Position numbers and translations under genes: made by a program. Under the pieces are notes generated by a model. It worked only from the letters and a program-made list of their open reading frames with translations. It searched no databases and was not told the origin of the DNA. A stretch of DNA of 31,601 bases from positions 1,539,588-1,571,188 of the forward strand of contig BFEA01000065.1 in assembly GCA_003427395.1 (NCBI GenBank), in the 5' to 3' direction. This document shows, in pieces, positions 30,901 to 31,601 of this stretch (positions are counted from its first letter, which is position 1; the number at the start of each line of letters is the position of its first letter). This DNA is from Chara braunii. Its lineage: Eukaryota; Streptophyta; Charophyceae; Charales; Characeae.

Positions 30901-31189
30901 TTACTCAAGCCCACCCGTCAGCCCTCTTTCTCACTCTCCCGGTGCATTTTGCTCGTCCAGCCAAGCGGCTTAAGCCAGTCCTCTCTCACTCTCTTCCGGC
31001 TTTCCCCCCCACTCTCTTTCTTAGTCACTCCTCCTGTACTCATGTCTGTAATCCCACCGTCATTCATGCACAACTCACCTGATCACATAAATTGTCCTTT
31101 CTTTCGAAATGGCCGGTTCTGACGCGACTGGTGCGGGTTATCTTATCATTCGTACAAGTGGATGGTCTCTCTTCACCAGGGGTATGGGT

Positions 31190-31601
31190 AATCTGATCAT
31201 CGGAGAGCAACGGTTTCGCTGCCTTGACAGACAGGCAGATCCCGTCAACAACGATACTTGGCTGCTCTGCCCGTTAGCAGGGTAGCTGATCCCGTCATCA
31301 GCGGAATGTGGTTGTCCTTTCCATTAGCGAGATAGCCAATCATCAACGGATGTAGCTATTCACCTCACGAGCGGGATAGCAGGCCCAATCAATAGCAGAA
31401 CCAGGCTGTCGTTTTCACTTGCAGGTTTGACGGATTCAATCAACAGCGGAACGAGGCTGTTCTTTTCACTTGCAGGATGACAGACCCAATCAACAGCGGA
31501 ACGACGCTGCTACAGGATTACCGGCTCAATCAACAGTGGAACAAGGTTGTTGTTTTCACTTGCAGGGTAACTTATCCCATCAGCATCAGAAAGTAGCTGT
31601 T
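31190..31601 (+). repeat. 40-51-bp minisatellite with AACAGC/GCTGTT hairpins, running off the window
   Basis: Units start with an AATCAACAGCGGAAC-like segment and end with a CACTTGCAGG-like segment. AACAGC at 31442 pairs perfectly with GCTGTT at 31456. The unit at 31532 has AACAGT facing GTTGTT (two G-U pairs), that at 31391 has AATAGC facing GCTGT, and the last has CAGC/GCTG (31581, 31596). Units left of ~31380 are more degenerate. Confidence 0.82.

Overview
The window looks like nuclear DNA of a streptophyte (green plant lineage). The only convincing gene encodes a plant-type BAH + TFIIS-central + zinc-ribbon protein. Its leader carries a plant telobox, and the other ~28 kb is repeat-rich and gene-poor. 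A charophyte alga with a large repeat-rich genome (for example Chara) would fit, but that is inference; no marker here fixes the species.

Layout. 1-951: (AG)n tract and gene leader with a short upstream ORF and telobox. 952-3744: one uninterrupted 930-codon gene on the + strand, related to the Arabidopsis AIPP3/BDT1 family of H3K27me3 readers. 3745-8950: downstream and intergenic DNA with microsatellites and small duplications; no second gene is supported. 8950-11340: consecutive minisatellites (40, ~50 and 20 bp periods, then a hairpin array). 12380-13210: CpG-rich, palindrome-rich island. 14160-14830: ~122-bp array. 15010-15680: seven copies of a hairpin with a conserved loop and changing stems. 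16954-17606: stretch peppered with N. 17480-18640: ~190-bp pyrimidine-rich array, each unit carrying a strong stem-loop.

18890-24644 and 24646-30400 appear identical over 5755 bp and are separated by one N. This is most simply two unmerged contig ends, so the real locus is probably ~5.76 kb shorter. Within the duplicated block, on the - strand, is a decayed RG-rich gag-like ORF with two in-frame stops. Just beyond it (30466-30483) is an 18-nt match to the 3' end of tRNA-Asp including CCA, i.e. a retrotransposon primer-binding site, next to a possible 131-bp LTR. Together they outline a degenerate, apparently non-autonomous minus-strand LTR element. 30660-31601 ends the window in further hairpin minisatellites.

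The most unusual signal is shared by several unrelated arrays. Repeat units keep a stem-loop while the stem bases change, with paired or G-U-compatible substitutions, and the loop is conserved. This could reflect RNA-level constraint, or a mutational process such as template switching at quasi-palindromes. Pairings were read by eye and no folding or covariation statistic was run.
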